Shown: piece by piece, positions 17,608-26,427 of the stretch
Layout of the letters: every line of letters begins with the position of its first letter
Numbering within the stretch: position 1 is the stretch's first letter
The notes under the pieces: model-generated
What the model saw: the letters and a program-made list of their open reading frames with translations, nothing else
Databases searched by the model: none
What the model was told of the DNA's origin: nothing
DNA from: Nitrospira sp.
GTDB lineage: Bacteria; Nitrospirota; Nitrospiria; Nitrospirales; Nitrospiraceae
Direction of reading: 5' to 3'
NCBI GenBank assembly: GCA_029194675.1
Contig: JARFXP010000001.1
Location: forward strand, 1-64,000
DNA: 64,000 bases
Position numbers and translations under genes: made by a program

Positions 17608-18741
17608 GTGCCGAGTACGTCGACATTCCTCCCGACCGTCGCCACCCTCGATCTGACGGCGCTCGCACATAATCTCTCCCAATTTCGTCGGATTCTCTCC
17701 CCTGGGTGCGACGTCATGGCGGTCGTCAAAGCCAACGCCTACGGCCATGGCGCGATCGAAACGTCACGGACACTGATACGGCATGGTGCGACTCGCCTTG
17801 CCGTCTTCTCGACCGAAGAAGGGGTCGCACTTCGGCAAGCCGGCATCACTGTGCCGATCGTTGTTCTAGGACCGGTCTTCCAAGAACAATTCGGTGATCT
17901 TTTTGCACACCAACTCACTCCGGTGGTGAGCGACCCTGCCGTGCTCACTGCGCTGGGACAGGCTGCGGCATCGCGTGCGACTCCCTACCCTATACATCTC
18001 AAAATCGAGACCGGTATGGGCCGGTTAGGTCTCACGCACGATGAACTGGAGACGCTCATCAACTCCCATCGGTTTCCCCCTTCCCTACAATTGGAAGGGC
18101 TCATGACTCATCTGGCCGATGCGGACGGGCCCGACCCAGACGCGACCGAAGAACAAATCAGTCGCTTCAACAGAGCCATGAAAGTCGTTCTGGATGGTGG
18201 GTTCCAAGTTCCTCTCGTTCATGTGTCGAATAGCGGTGGAGCGGTTCGCTTCCGGTCAACTCACTTTTCCCTCGTACGGCCCGGCATCATGTTGTACGGG
18301 TACCACACCCTACCCGGCACAGTTGAGACTCCGGACCTGAGGCCGGTGCTCTCACTGAAGACCCGTATCGCTCAGCTCCGAACCATCCAACCGGGTGGAA
18401 CGGTCAGTTACAATCGCACCTTCACCGCAAAGTGCCTCACGCGGATTGCCGTTCTCCCGATCGGTTATGCAGGCGGGTTGAGCCGACACCTCTCGAATCG
18501 AGGCTATGTTCTCATCCGTGGACAGCGAGCTCCCATCGCGGGATTGGTATGCATGGACATGGTGATGGTGGATGCCACCGCGATACCGGGCGTTGCCGTC
18601 GGTGACGAAGTGGTACTGATCGGACAGCAGGAGCACGAGCGAATCACAGCCCGCGATATTGCCGAGTGGACGGGGACGATCTCCTACGAAGTTCTGTGTG
18701 CCATCAGTCCGCAGATTCCCAGACTCTATCACTCCTCTTAG
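17608..18741 (+). CDS. alr: Alanine racemase
   Basis: PLP enzyme that makes D-alanine for peptidoglycan. 377 residues; the PLP lysine is in AVVKANAYGHG, followed by the barrel with EGLMTHLADAD, LVHVSNSGGAVRF and RPGIMLYGYH. The C-terminal beta domain has LPIGYAGGLSRHLSNRG and GLVCMDMVMVDAT. The best start is GTG 17608, with no strong RBS, which suggests coupling to frr 29 bp upstream. The TAG stop overlaps the terminal repeat of a MITE (from 18740), yet the protein is full length. Confidence 0.95.
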   Translation: MPSTSTFLPTVATLDLTALAHNLSQFRRILSPGCDVMAVVKANAYGHGAIETSRTLIRHGATRLAVFSTEEGVALRQAGITVPIVVLGPVFQEQFGDLFAHQLTPVVSDPAVLTALGQAAASRATPYPIHLKIETGMGRLGLTHDELETLINSHRFPPSLQLEGLMTHLADADGPDPDATEEQISRFNRAMKVVLDGGFQVPLVHVSNSGGAVRFRSTHFSLVRPGIMLYGYHTLPGTVETPDLRPVLSLKTRIAQLRTIQPGGTVSYNRTFTAKCLTRIAVLPIGYAGGLSRHLSNRGYVLIRGQRAPIAGLVCMDMVMVDATAIPGVAVGDEVVLIGQQEHERITARDIAEWTGTISYEVLCAISPQIPRLYHSS

Positions 18742-18952
18742 CGCGCATTATTCACGACGGTTCGTCGCGAAATCGCGCAGTCTCCAAGTGAGATAGGCGC
18801 GCGGAGCCGTGAGGAAGGGAGGCATACTTGAAACAGTATGTCGACCGACCGAGCGGCGAGCCCGCCTGCCTGGCCGCTCTCGGATCGCGGCCAGGCTTAT
18901 CGTAGCGGCGAATCCGCGATTACAGCAGAAGCGTTCGTGAATAATGCGCGCT
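18740..18952. repeat. MITE with 18-bp perfect terminal inverted repeats
   Basis: AGCGCGCATTATTCACGA at 18740-18757 is repeated exactly, inverted, at 18935-18952. The 213-bp unit contains a central perfect 10-bp hairpin, GCCTGGCCGC / GCGGCCAGGC (about 18868-18897). There is no coding capacity. The first bases of the left repeat are the last two bases of the alr stop codon, so insertion occurred exactly at the gene end or supplied the stop. The mobilising transposase is unknown. Confidence 0.85.
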
Positions 18953-19029
18953 GATCCACTCCCACACAACCGTTCATCGATGTCCGCAGAGACTGGAGCC
19001 AACCGGGTGCGCGTTGAACAGCATGTTGA

Positions 19030-19326
19030 CTAGAAACTGGCTCGGACGGATAACGCGCCGGTGTGCAAGGTGGCCGTGTAGAGCTGCGACATACGAGAGA
19101 TCCTGCGGTGGCGCGCCTCTTTGATCAGACTACGAGTGGAATACGATTCTGAGTCCACAGACCCACGCCTGCAAGGGGGAGGGGGGTACGCCGCCGGCAG
19201 CAGATTCGTTTGCAATAAATGCGCGAGCTTCGTCGCATCGATCTTCTCAGTCTCGATCTGCGCACTGGCAATCGCCTTCGTCTTCAGCGGATGGGTGAGC
19301 ACCAAGGTCGGGATGCCGCTCCTCAA
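19030..19326 (-). pseudogene. Composite scar: IS110-like N-terminal piece joined to a FadL-type tail
   Basis: The upstream part of this frame reads KTKAIASAQIETEKIDATKLAHLL, resembling the second acidic region of IS110-type (DEDD) transposases such as the one at 49.9-51.0 kb. The last ~16 codons (LYTATLHTGALSVRASF) closely resemble the end of the FadL-type porin at 27.9 kb (LYNTTLYAGALSVRVSF). Nothing intact remains of either gene. Bases 19327-19560 hold a further open frame without recognised similarity. Confidence 0.5.
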
Positions 19327-19582
19327 TCTGCTCCTACAACCACATCCAAGTACCGGTGACTTCCACTGCGATGCATAACTCTTGCTACGGTGATAGCCTT
19401 TGCTGGTGCCCTCGAAGTAACCTCCCGAAGGTCTCCGGCAACTTCGGCTGTTTTAATTCCGTGATACCCCGCAGCTTTGCTGATGACTTTTAGGAGAGTT
19501 TCTTTTTCGTCAGTGGCCATTGTGACATCGGTAGGCGCGGCTATCATCACGCAAGACTTCATTCCCTATTCTCTTGGAATCT

Positions 19583-19653
19583 TTACGGAGCAACTGTGAT
19601 CTGGCCCACCCGGTTCGGGTCTATGGTCATCGAGCATTTAGAGGGGTTGATAT
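19583..19653 (-). pseudogene. Orphan C-terminal tail of the interrupted secreted protein gene
   Basis: Reading on from the 10-bp direct repeat GGGTTGATAT (19644-19653; minus strand ATATCAACCC), this DNA encodes INPSKCSMTIDPNRVGQIT, then VAP and a TAA stop at 19583-19585. The frame continues exactly from the gene at 22.3-24.3 kb once the IS4-family element and one repeat copy are removed. It is therefore the original 3' end of that gene, now 2.7 kb away. Confidence 0.8.
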
Positions 19654-20196
19654 CACTGCTGTCCAAAATAGTCGGCTGTTTCGAGTTCTTCCCCCGTGAA
19701 TGCGGCATATGAGACGGTCTCTGGTCACCCATCCAGTTCAGGTTGTCCGGTCTGCTGTCCAAGATCAGGTAGCGAATAGCCTCTGTTGGGGCGGCGCTGG
19801 TATGAGCAGCGGCCGTTCAAAGGGCGCATTGAGCCAGTCCCACAGATCCCGATAGGTCAACAGATTGAAGCGGAGCAACGCGGCCAGATTCGAGAGACTC
19901 CAGGGCCACGTGGACTTCAGCTGCAGAAATTTCAACAGCAGCATCGCGAGCAGGGCGATCCAGATTTGGACCTGTACGGCGTTCTCACTCGTGCCCACAA
20001 ACGTCTTGATCCGGAGATGCTGTTTCAAGGCCTTGAAGAGGAGTTCGATCTGCCAGCGCTCCCGATAGATGGCGGCAATCGTGCTGGCCGCAAGCTGCAT
20101 GAGATTGGTCAGGAACCGTAGCGGCCGCTGCTGTCTTGTGCTAGGCTCGAAAAAGTGGACGCCTTCAACCTATGATCTGAGGTCTGGAGGTGTGAG

Positions 20197-20514
20197 ATGG
20201 AACGAGTTCCGCGACAGCAGTATACGAAGGAGTTCCGTGAGCAAGCGGTGCAGCTGGTCCTGGAACAGAAGTTGACGATTCCAGAGGTAGCAAGACGCCT
20301 GGCCATGTCGGGCAAGACGCTCGAGAACTGGGTGTGTCGAGCCCGGCGCGGTCAGCTCGCGACGCTGGGGGAGAGCCGACGGCCCGTGACAGAGCTGGAG
20401 GCCGAGGTCTCTCGGCTGAAGCGCGACCTGGCCGAGGCGCGGATGGAGCGCGACATCTTAAAAAAAGCCACCGCGTACTTTGCCAAGGCGCAGCTGCCCG
20501 GTACGCGCTCATGA
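20197..20514 (+). CDS. IS3-family transposase OrfA
   Basis: 105 residues: a helix-turn-helix domain (QYTKEFREQAVQLVLEQ, TIPEVARRLAMSGKTLENWV) followed by a leucine-zipper-like coiled coil (VTELEAEVSRLKRDLAEAR, RDILKKATAYFAK). This is the DNA-binding and multimerisation half of the IS3 transposase. GGAGGTGTGAG precedes the ATG. Its stop overlaps the orfB ATG as ATGA, the place where IS3 elements usually frameshift to make the OrfAB fusion. Confidence 0.9.
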   Translation: MERVPRQQYTKEFREQAVQLVLEQKLTIPEVARRLAMSGKTLENWVCRARRGQLATLGESRRPVTELEAEVSRLKRDLAEARMERDILKKATAYFAKAQLPGTRS

Positions 20515-21369
20515 GGACGCTGCGGCCCCAGTATCCCCTGAGTGTGTTGTGTCGGGTGCTGGAGGTGTCCCGAAGTGGGTACTATGCCTGGCGCACGCGC
20601 CGTCCCTCGAAGCGCGCTCAGGAGAACGCGCGCCTAGAAGTGGCGATCCAGGCCGCGCATGTGCGCACCCGGCAGACCTATGGGCCGGAACGTCTCCAAG
20701 CGGAATTGCGTGAGGATGGGTTCCCCGCTGGGGTCGGACGCATCAAACGGCTACGCAAGAAACTGAGACTACGTTGCAAACAGGTGCGCTGGTTCACGAC
20801 CACGACGGATTCAAAGCACTCGCTGCCGGTGGCGGAGAATGTCTTGGCCCAAACGTTTGTCGCCACGCGCCCGAACGAGACCTGGGTCACCGACATCACG
20901 TATATCCCCACCGCAGAAGGGTGGTTGTATCTGGCGGGGATCAAAGATCTGTATACATGTGAGGTGGTTGGGCATGCGAGGGGGCGCGGATGACGACGGA
21001 CTTGGTGCAGGGGGCGCTCAGGAACGCTCTCGACACCAAGCGCCCGGCCCCGGGGCTCATTCATCATTCTGATCGCGGCTCTCAATATTGTGCCCAGGAC
21101 TATCAAGCGCAATTGCGGCAGTTCGGCCTGACCCCGTCTATGAGTCGGAAGGGCAACTGCTATGATAACGCGCCGATGGAGAGTTTCTGGGGAACGCTCA
21201 AGAATGAGCTGGTGCACCACCGGCGGTATGAAACACGGGAGCAGGCTCGGCGAGAGATCACGGAGTACATCGGCTCTTCTATAACCGTCAGCGTCGGCAT
21301 TCCAGGCTGGGAAATTGCTCGCCCGCGGTGTTTGCCCAGCAGTGGGCTCGTCAACAGCTGGCGGCGTGA
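20511..21369 (+). pseudogene. IS3-family transposase OrfB with two frameshifts
   Basis: The integrase-core DDE protein begins at the ATGA overlap with SVLCRVLEVSRSGYYAW and continues with the first catalytic Asp in NETWVTDITYIPTAEGWLYL. One T appears lost near 20975 (GHA-M-GAR is read as GHARGRG and stops). The next frame carries GLIHHSDRGSQYCAQDY with the second Asp and NCYDNAPMESFWGTLKNEL with the Glu. A second frameshift near 21275 moves the conserved FYNRQRRHS tail, ending at 21367-21369, into another frame. The copy is inactive unless these are sequencing errors. Confidence 0.85.
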
Positions 21370-22285
21370 GGCGGCAATTCATGGCGTCCACTATTGACAA
21401 CCGGGGTCAGTCTCTCATCCCAGATCGTCACCTGTCGCAGGGGGACCGAGCACCGGTCAGCCGCATGGGAACTGGTGAGACGGATTACCTCATCGACCAG
21501 CACCGGTCCGCGTGTCGGCACGGAGCGTTGCTCCAGCACTTCGTAGAGCATGTTGGTGCGGGGACGGGTGACAAATCCCACCTCGGCGACCGTCCAACGA
21601 TGATAGCGGGCATAGTCGAGATACCCGCGATCGATCACCACGATGGTGCCTGGCGCAAAGGTGAGCTGTTGGGCGATCCGCACGTCGTTGGTGTCGCCGT
21701 CGGTCACGAGGGCCCAGCAGGGCAAACACCCCTGGTGATCCAGCTGCAGATGGAGCTTGATCGCCCCCTTCGTCCGCTGGAATCTGGCCCAATCGAACAC
21801 CGTGGCACAGAGTTCAATGATCGTTGCGTCGAGGGTGCGCAAGGGGTGCTTGAACCGGAACCGGCGGCGCTTCAAGGCCGCGACGGCTTGGCAACGGGTG
21901 AGGACTTGATAGAAGAGCGTCTCGTACAGCTGCCAGGGCCGATGCGCATTGGCATAGGCCAGCGTGGACCGAGTCGGTGTCCGACGGATGCCAAGGTGGA
22001 CGAGTTTGCCAAGGGCGGTGGCCAAGCCGCCACAGATTTCTCGAAGTGAGTGCGCACTACCCATCTGACAAAACAGCATCGCTATCAAGTGATCCCAGCA
22101 GCTGAACCCCTTGGCTGCTCGCTCAGCGGCGTGCTGTCGAACGGCCCGAGCGAAGTCCGCGCGATCGATCAGGGCGAGCATTTGCGCAAAGCAACTGGCG
22201 ACGGTTACCATACTGCACCTCCGGCTTGTGGGTGCCACGGCGCGGGAACGCCGTGGATGGATGTGCGTTGAACAACCTATCCTAC

Positions 22286-24274
22286 TCACAAGCCGGAGGC
22301 CTGTTGAGAACTTATTTTGGACAAGAGTGGGTTGATATAGTAATAGGTTTCTGGTAAGGTGATCGCCTTTGAAAACGTGTGGGTATAGAACGCCGGAAAA
22401 GGGTCGCCAAGGTGCGGATTGGTCGGATCCACCACAATCTTCCTCCTGTCGTGAAGTTCCTCTGACCAGGTAAAGAGGTTTTTGGAGAAAGGCGCCGGCT
22501 TAGCCTTCCGGGTCATTCGGCAGGGATCAAGCACGGCAGCAGTCGGGCCTGTACCGCGTGAATGATAGATTTCCCACAACGGCTGCTCGTAGAGCTCGAT
22601 GAAGACTCCGTTAGAGTTAATGGTCAGATTCCAGAGCGCTGACTCAACTCCGGAGCCAAGCTCACTTGGATTATGGGTCTGGAATCCCATGATTTGCGAG
22701 TAGAGCGTTCCTTCCTCGACGGCCCATCTGTTGGGGCAGCCAGGACCCCCATCGCCGTCGGTGCCGGTTGCAATGGGGAAGCGCGCCCGTTGGGTTACAG
22801 GATCGACAGCCACGGCCTGCGAACAGGAAGCTGCTGGGTCGTCATCCTCGGGCAAACGACTGATGCCACTGTGTTGAGGAACGAAGAGCTTTCCTTCGAC
22901 CGGGTTGCTTAGCGGGCCGACCTGTTGTGGGTCGATAAAGCGTCCTTCACGTCCCTCCTGGAGAATCGTCTTGGTCTGTATGAAAGGGCCGAGATCATCA
23001 GAGGTCACTCCGGGCGGATCCAGAAGGAGATTGCCCTGTTGATCCCGTAGTGAATCCCCTTGGAAGTTGGCGAGGCTCTCAACCCGTGGAAACCCGGCTT
23101 GGATCAATTGGTACCCCATCGACTTCCTCTGCAAGAAGGCATTGTAGATCGTATTGCCGATAACCCGGTAGTATTCGTACAGTCGGCTGGGCGTATAGTC
23201 GCCCTCGGTAGCCCATATCTTCGAATTACACAAACAATCATCCCTCCCGATCGTATCTAGAATCCCATCGCTGGGGTTTTCGTCATAGCATCTCTTAGGC
23301 AGGCGCGCTTCAGAGGAGAGTAAATTGGCGCCTGAGATCTTCACGTGAGCCAAGGCCTGAAACCAACGTGAGTCGCTCGCAACGTGGGTTGCCAGTTCAT
23401 TGATCATTGCGACGTAGAGATCTCGGTAGTTGGTGTGCATGGGTGAGCCGAGGGTAAAGTCGAATCCGCAGTTGTTTCTGGTCGGTGATGCCTCACTGGC
23501 CCAGTCCTTAAGGGTGAGCGGGGTTACCGGACCTGGTCCTGCCGGACCAGGATAATTGTTGAAGATCCAGGTAGGTGTGCCACCCTTTCCAGCCCGCACA
23601 TCGAGCGTGAAGAGCTTACCGTTTGCGACCGCCTTGTTCAGTTCCCTGTCGAGATCATCCCAACGGAACTCGATCACGCCGTTGTTATCGATCTGAATGT
23701 CGCTCCAGTTGATGCGTATGATGACGCCGGTGAGATCCGGATTGGTCCAGGTCGTGTCGAGTGTCCCGAGGATTGGTCCCTCGTTTGGGCAGAGTTTGTA
23801 CGAGTTTCTATCCAGTGAGTCGACCTGCAAGGGAACGCACGGCTCGTCCAATGTCTCGCAGGTGCATGTCTCCGTTGACAGTTTTTGAACTAGTCCCGGT
23901 TCATTTGGGCCCAGCGCGAAGATCCCCGACACCCCTTTACGACTCGGTCCGGTGAACTCGTTGGGATCAGTCGCCGCGAATGCATGGTCCAAATGATTGT
24001 CCCTGATCCCGCACGGATCAGAGGCGGGGAATGGGAATTTCCTTACGTCGCCGATTTGGACGATTGAATCGGTTCTGGTCAGGCCCACCCACTGAATCTG
24101 TTCCCCTGCCTGAATGTTGACCGGATTCGGTGTGAAGGTCCCATTCGGATTCACAATCACAGTCACGGCCGAGGTGGTACAGGGGCTCACCGCAAATATT
24201 GCATAAGCCATAAGTACTGTAATGCCTGCATGACGCCGTATCGACCGCAAGCGGACAATCATTTCTACGGTCAT
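22286..24274 (-). CDS. Secreted cupredoxin/glycoside-hydrolase-like protein, 3' end replaced by IS4
   Basis: The open frame has 662 codons. It has an N-terminal hydrophobic signal (about residues 14-36), then VIVNPNGTFTPNPVNIQAGE, which looks like the start of a cupredoxin-type domain. A larger region (GVIIRINWSDIQIDNNGVIE, FRWDDLDRELNKAVANGKLF) recalls TIM-barrel glycosidases of the GH42 kind. Several Cys-rich loops follow. AAGGAGGG precedes the ATG. The last ~12 residues after YYYINP are translated from an IS4 end; the native tail lies at 19583-19653. No enzymatic function is asserted. It was probably exported with the neighbouring secreted esterase. Confidence 0.7.
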   Translation of the reverse strand: MTVEMIVRLRSIRRHAGITVLMAYAIFAVSPCTTSAVTVIVNPNGTFTPNPVNIQAGEQIQWVGLTRTDSIVQIGDVRKFPFPASDPCGIRDNHLDHAFAATDPNEFTGPSRKGVSGIFALGPNEPGLVQKLSTETCTCETLDEPCVPLQVDSLDRNSYKLCPNEGPILGTLDTTWTNPDLTGVIIRINWSDIQIDNNGVIEFRWDDLDRELNKAVANGKLFTLDVRAGKGGTPTWIFNNYPGPAGPGPVTPLTLKDWASEASPTRNNCGFDFTLGSPMHTNYRDLYVAMINELATHVASDSRWFQALAHVKISGANLLSSEARLPKRCYDENPSDGILDTIGRDDCLCNSKIWATEGDYTPSRLYEYYRVIGNTIYNAFLQRKSMGYQLIQAGFPRVESLANFQGDSLRDQQGNLLLDPPGVTSDDLGPFIQTKTILQEGREGRFIDPQQVGPLSNPVEGKLFVPQHSGISRLPEDDDPAASCSQAVAVDPVTQRARFPIATGTDGDGGPGCPNRWAVEEGTLYSQIMGFQTHNPSELGSGVESALWNLTINSNGVFIELYEQPLWEIYHSRGTGPTAAVLDPCRMTRKAKPAPFSKNLFTWSEELHDRRKIVVDPTNPHLGDPFPAFYTHTFSKAITLPETYYYINPLLSKISSQQASGL

Positions 24275-24454
24275 GTTTTTTCCCTCCTTACGATTCAGTG
24301 ACAGACGGTGTGCCTAACGAATTAAGCTGAGAGCCGCCGCGCTTTCTTGCGGCATCCCTCTCCACCGTCACGTTAGCGCCGAGCCAGGCATAATCACTGG
24401 TGTCTGATCGCATTGTTCTGTCCCCTTGCTCTGTTTGGAGTGAGCCCCAAGGCT

Positions 24455-26199
24455 CTACGGACGCGCGAACCGCTGGAAGAACTCCCAGAAGATGTCTGCG
24501 TAGACCACGGGGTTGTTCTTGCCATTCGCGTACTGATGTCCGAGGTCCTCCACCACCAGGAAGCGGAATTCTTCCGGGTGTTCCGTGAGGCTCTGGTTGT
24601 AGACTGCGACGCTGGTATGGGCCACATTGCTCAAGGTGTACCTCGGACGCAGGCGTAACTTGTCCAGCATCGTGGAGACAACGGCTTGGACAGCGGGAAG
24701 ACTCATCGCCTCACGGGTCATTGGGAAGGGGAGGGCCACGCCGTTCAAGGCTCTCATGTCCTCGTTCCCGACCGAGGAGTAAAACGGAATGATCTCGCGC
24801 GGCACGAGCGTCGTATCCCAAAGTTTACCGGCCGATGCAGCGATCGCGGCAAAGAGGCTGGGGGCGCCATGGCCAACTTGGCGGTGAAGCTGCCGCCATT
24901 GCTGAAGCCCGACGCATAAAAGCGCTTGGGATCCGTGGGATAGTGCTTCTGGAGGAAATCGACCAACCGGCGGACAAACTTGACATCGTCCGCGAGCACA
25001 TCGGTCGCTCCACAAGGCTCCGCCTTATCGTCGTTCCACCTGTCCTGATTCCGTATCTGCTCCCCGTTAAGGATCACACAGTCGTACTGAAGCGAGGAGG
25101 GGAATACCGCGACGATGCGCTCGCGATCGGCCTTCTCCTTCCAGCCGCTCATGTTATAGAATTGCTCGGCGTCGCCGTTGGCGACGTCGGCGCCGTGGAA
25201 CATGAGGACTACTGGGAGCTTATCGGTCGACCGGACGCCTTCTGGTATGTAGACAATAAAGGAACGCTCCTGACCATCGACCTGGAGAGTCTCGGTCCTC
25301 CTCCCAGATGGGACGGGGACCCTTGGCGGAAGGAGTGTGTCGCATTCCAGAGCGACGCCGTCGATCATCGTGCGGTTGCCGCTGCCATCGATGGTTCTGA
25401 GCCTCATGCCGGTTGCTACCATCTTGGGAGGACAAGATGCGATCTTTTCCCAATCGTTATCCGGCTCGTCATGTCTCGATCCCTGGCAATTCGGCCGTTC
25501 GACGAACTTGGTGATAGGAATATTGCATGAAAGCGGTTTGAAAGGGGGCCCATCGGGATCGCAGATACGGTACTCAAGCCCGGATAAATTATACATTTTG
25601 CAAGAATTCGGGACCTGAACGCTTTCCGCGCCAAGCACGCAGTCGTCGTAGGCGCCGATCAATTGAATGCCTTTCAATTTATCGCCATCCGAGTTCAAGC
25701 AAATGCGTACGCCGGTTGCAAAAACGCCGCTCGGCAGCGAGGCCGTGAGAAGGTCGCCGACTTTATGCCCGGCGCATCCCGAAAAGGTTAAACTCGGTTG
25801 CGTCTCCAGGGTTGCTAGGTCTCGATACTTGATTTCCATATAACAAGGATCATCGGAATCCTCACCGATGGTTACGCCATAGATCGCATCGTTCTGCCAC
25901 GCTTCCTTCGCCAAGGTCTTGTTCGTCGGCGCCTTGCCGGATATGTTCTTGCTGTCCTCTGGCTGATTTGCCAAATGTTGAACATCTGTGGGGATGGGCG
26001 GATGACTAGGTGAGCCGTTCGTCAATTTACAATCGGGATCGGGGGTTGCTTTGCACTCGTTTATCCTGCAAATGCCGTCTTTTCCGCAAGAGGGCGGACC
26101 CGGTTGATTAGGATCTACAGGACTCACCGCCAAGCCAACCTGACTTTGACAGAACAAAAAGATAAGGAAGCAAATTGAAGTATTCACCCGGTACTTCAT
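24455..26199 (-). pseudogene. Secreted alpha/beta-hydrolase esterase (PHB-depolymerase-like), frameshifted
   Basis: ATG 26199 follows AAAGGAGGGTG and opens a signal peptide (MKYRVNTSICFLIFLF onward, ending near LAVS). About 290 residues of Cys-containing N-terminal region follow. The esterase domain starts at RSFIVYIPEGVRSTDKLPVV, with LMFHGADVANG as oxyanion region and the nucleophile in ASGFSNGGSF. The frame then shifts near 24865, and the other frame completes the fold (SLFAAIAASAGKLWD, the catalytic His in EDLGHQYANG) to a stop at 24455. It resembles feruloyl-esterase/PHB-depolymerase (LpqC-type) enzymes. The frameshift separates Ser from His, so it is broken unless it is a read error. 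Confidence 0.75.
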
Positions 26200-26427
26200 A
26201 ACACCCTCCTTTGAGATCGAAATCAAGCCAAGACTGATGTGTTCAGCATCATCTGACCGGACCTCCACGCCTCACTTTTGCGGGCGTCTCATGTTGGCTT
26301 CGAGCACGTTCACACCTCGCTATCAGCAACAAGCTCATCTCGTAGCTGTACCTCTGCTTCCCGTACGCGGGCCGTCTTTGGCACGGTCTACCAAACATTG
26401 TCGTGCCTCAGGTCTAGCCGTTCACGC

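Larger units (their letters stand above)
20156..21390 (+). mobile_element. IS3-family element inserted in the IS4 element
   Basis: The ends carry TGGACGCC at the left (20156) and its inverse GGCGTCCA at the right (ending 21390). The element may extend up to about 15 bp further on each side. It carries orfA and orfB in the IS3 arrangement. The right ~119 bp recur at the left edge of the window in the same orientation, so two copies flank about 21 kb as direct repeats. orfB has two frameshifts, so this copy is not autonomous. Confidence 0.82.
19765..22211 (-). pseudogene. IS4-family transposase split by IS3
   Basis: The N-terminal part (22211 to about 21404) starts at an ATG preceded by GGAGGTG. 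It carries KGFSCWDHLIAMLFCQMG, LRTLDATIIELCATVFDWAR with the first catalytic Asp, and IVVIDRGYLDYARYH with the second. The C-terminal part (about 20154-19765) resumes as RPLRFLTNLMQLAASTIAA and continues with the YREK-like IYRERWQIELLFKALKQHL that holds the catalytic Glu. Joined, the two give a complete transposase of about 400 residues. The IS3 insertion separates Glu from the two Asp residues, so it is inactive. Confidence 0.88.
19654..22328 (-). mobile_element. IS4-family element interrupted by an IS3 element
   Basis: The ends share ACTxxTGTCCAAAATA (19655 onward, and inwards from 22328). A 10-bp direct repeat GGGTTGATAT flanks both sides (19644-19653 and 22329-22338), within the 10-13 bp range of IS4 elements. 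The single minus-strand transposase gene is split by an IS3-family insertion at about 20150-21400. Without the IS3 the element would be about 1.4 kb, a normal IS4 size. It disrupted the 3' end of a secreted-protein gene. Confidence 0.85.

Noticed and set aside
19323..19562. Minus-strand 79-codon frame between the IS110-like scar and the orphan tail
   Set aside because: It has protein-like composition but no start signal or recognised similarity, so it is noted only as part of a decayed intergenic region.
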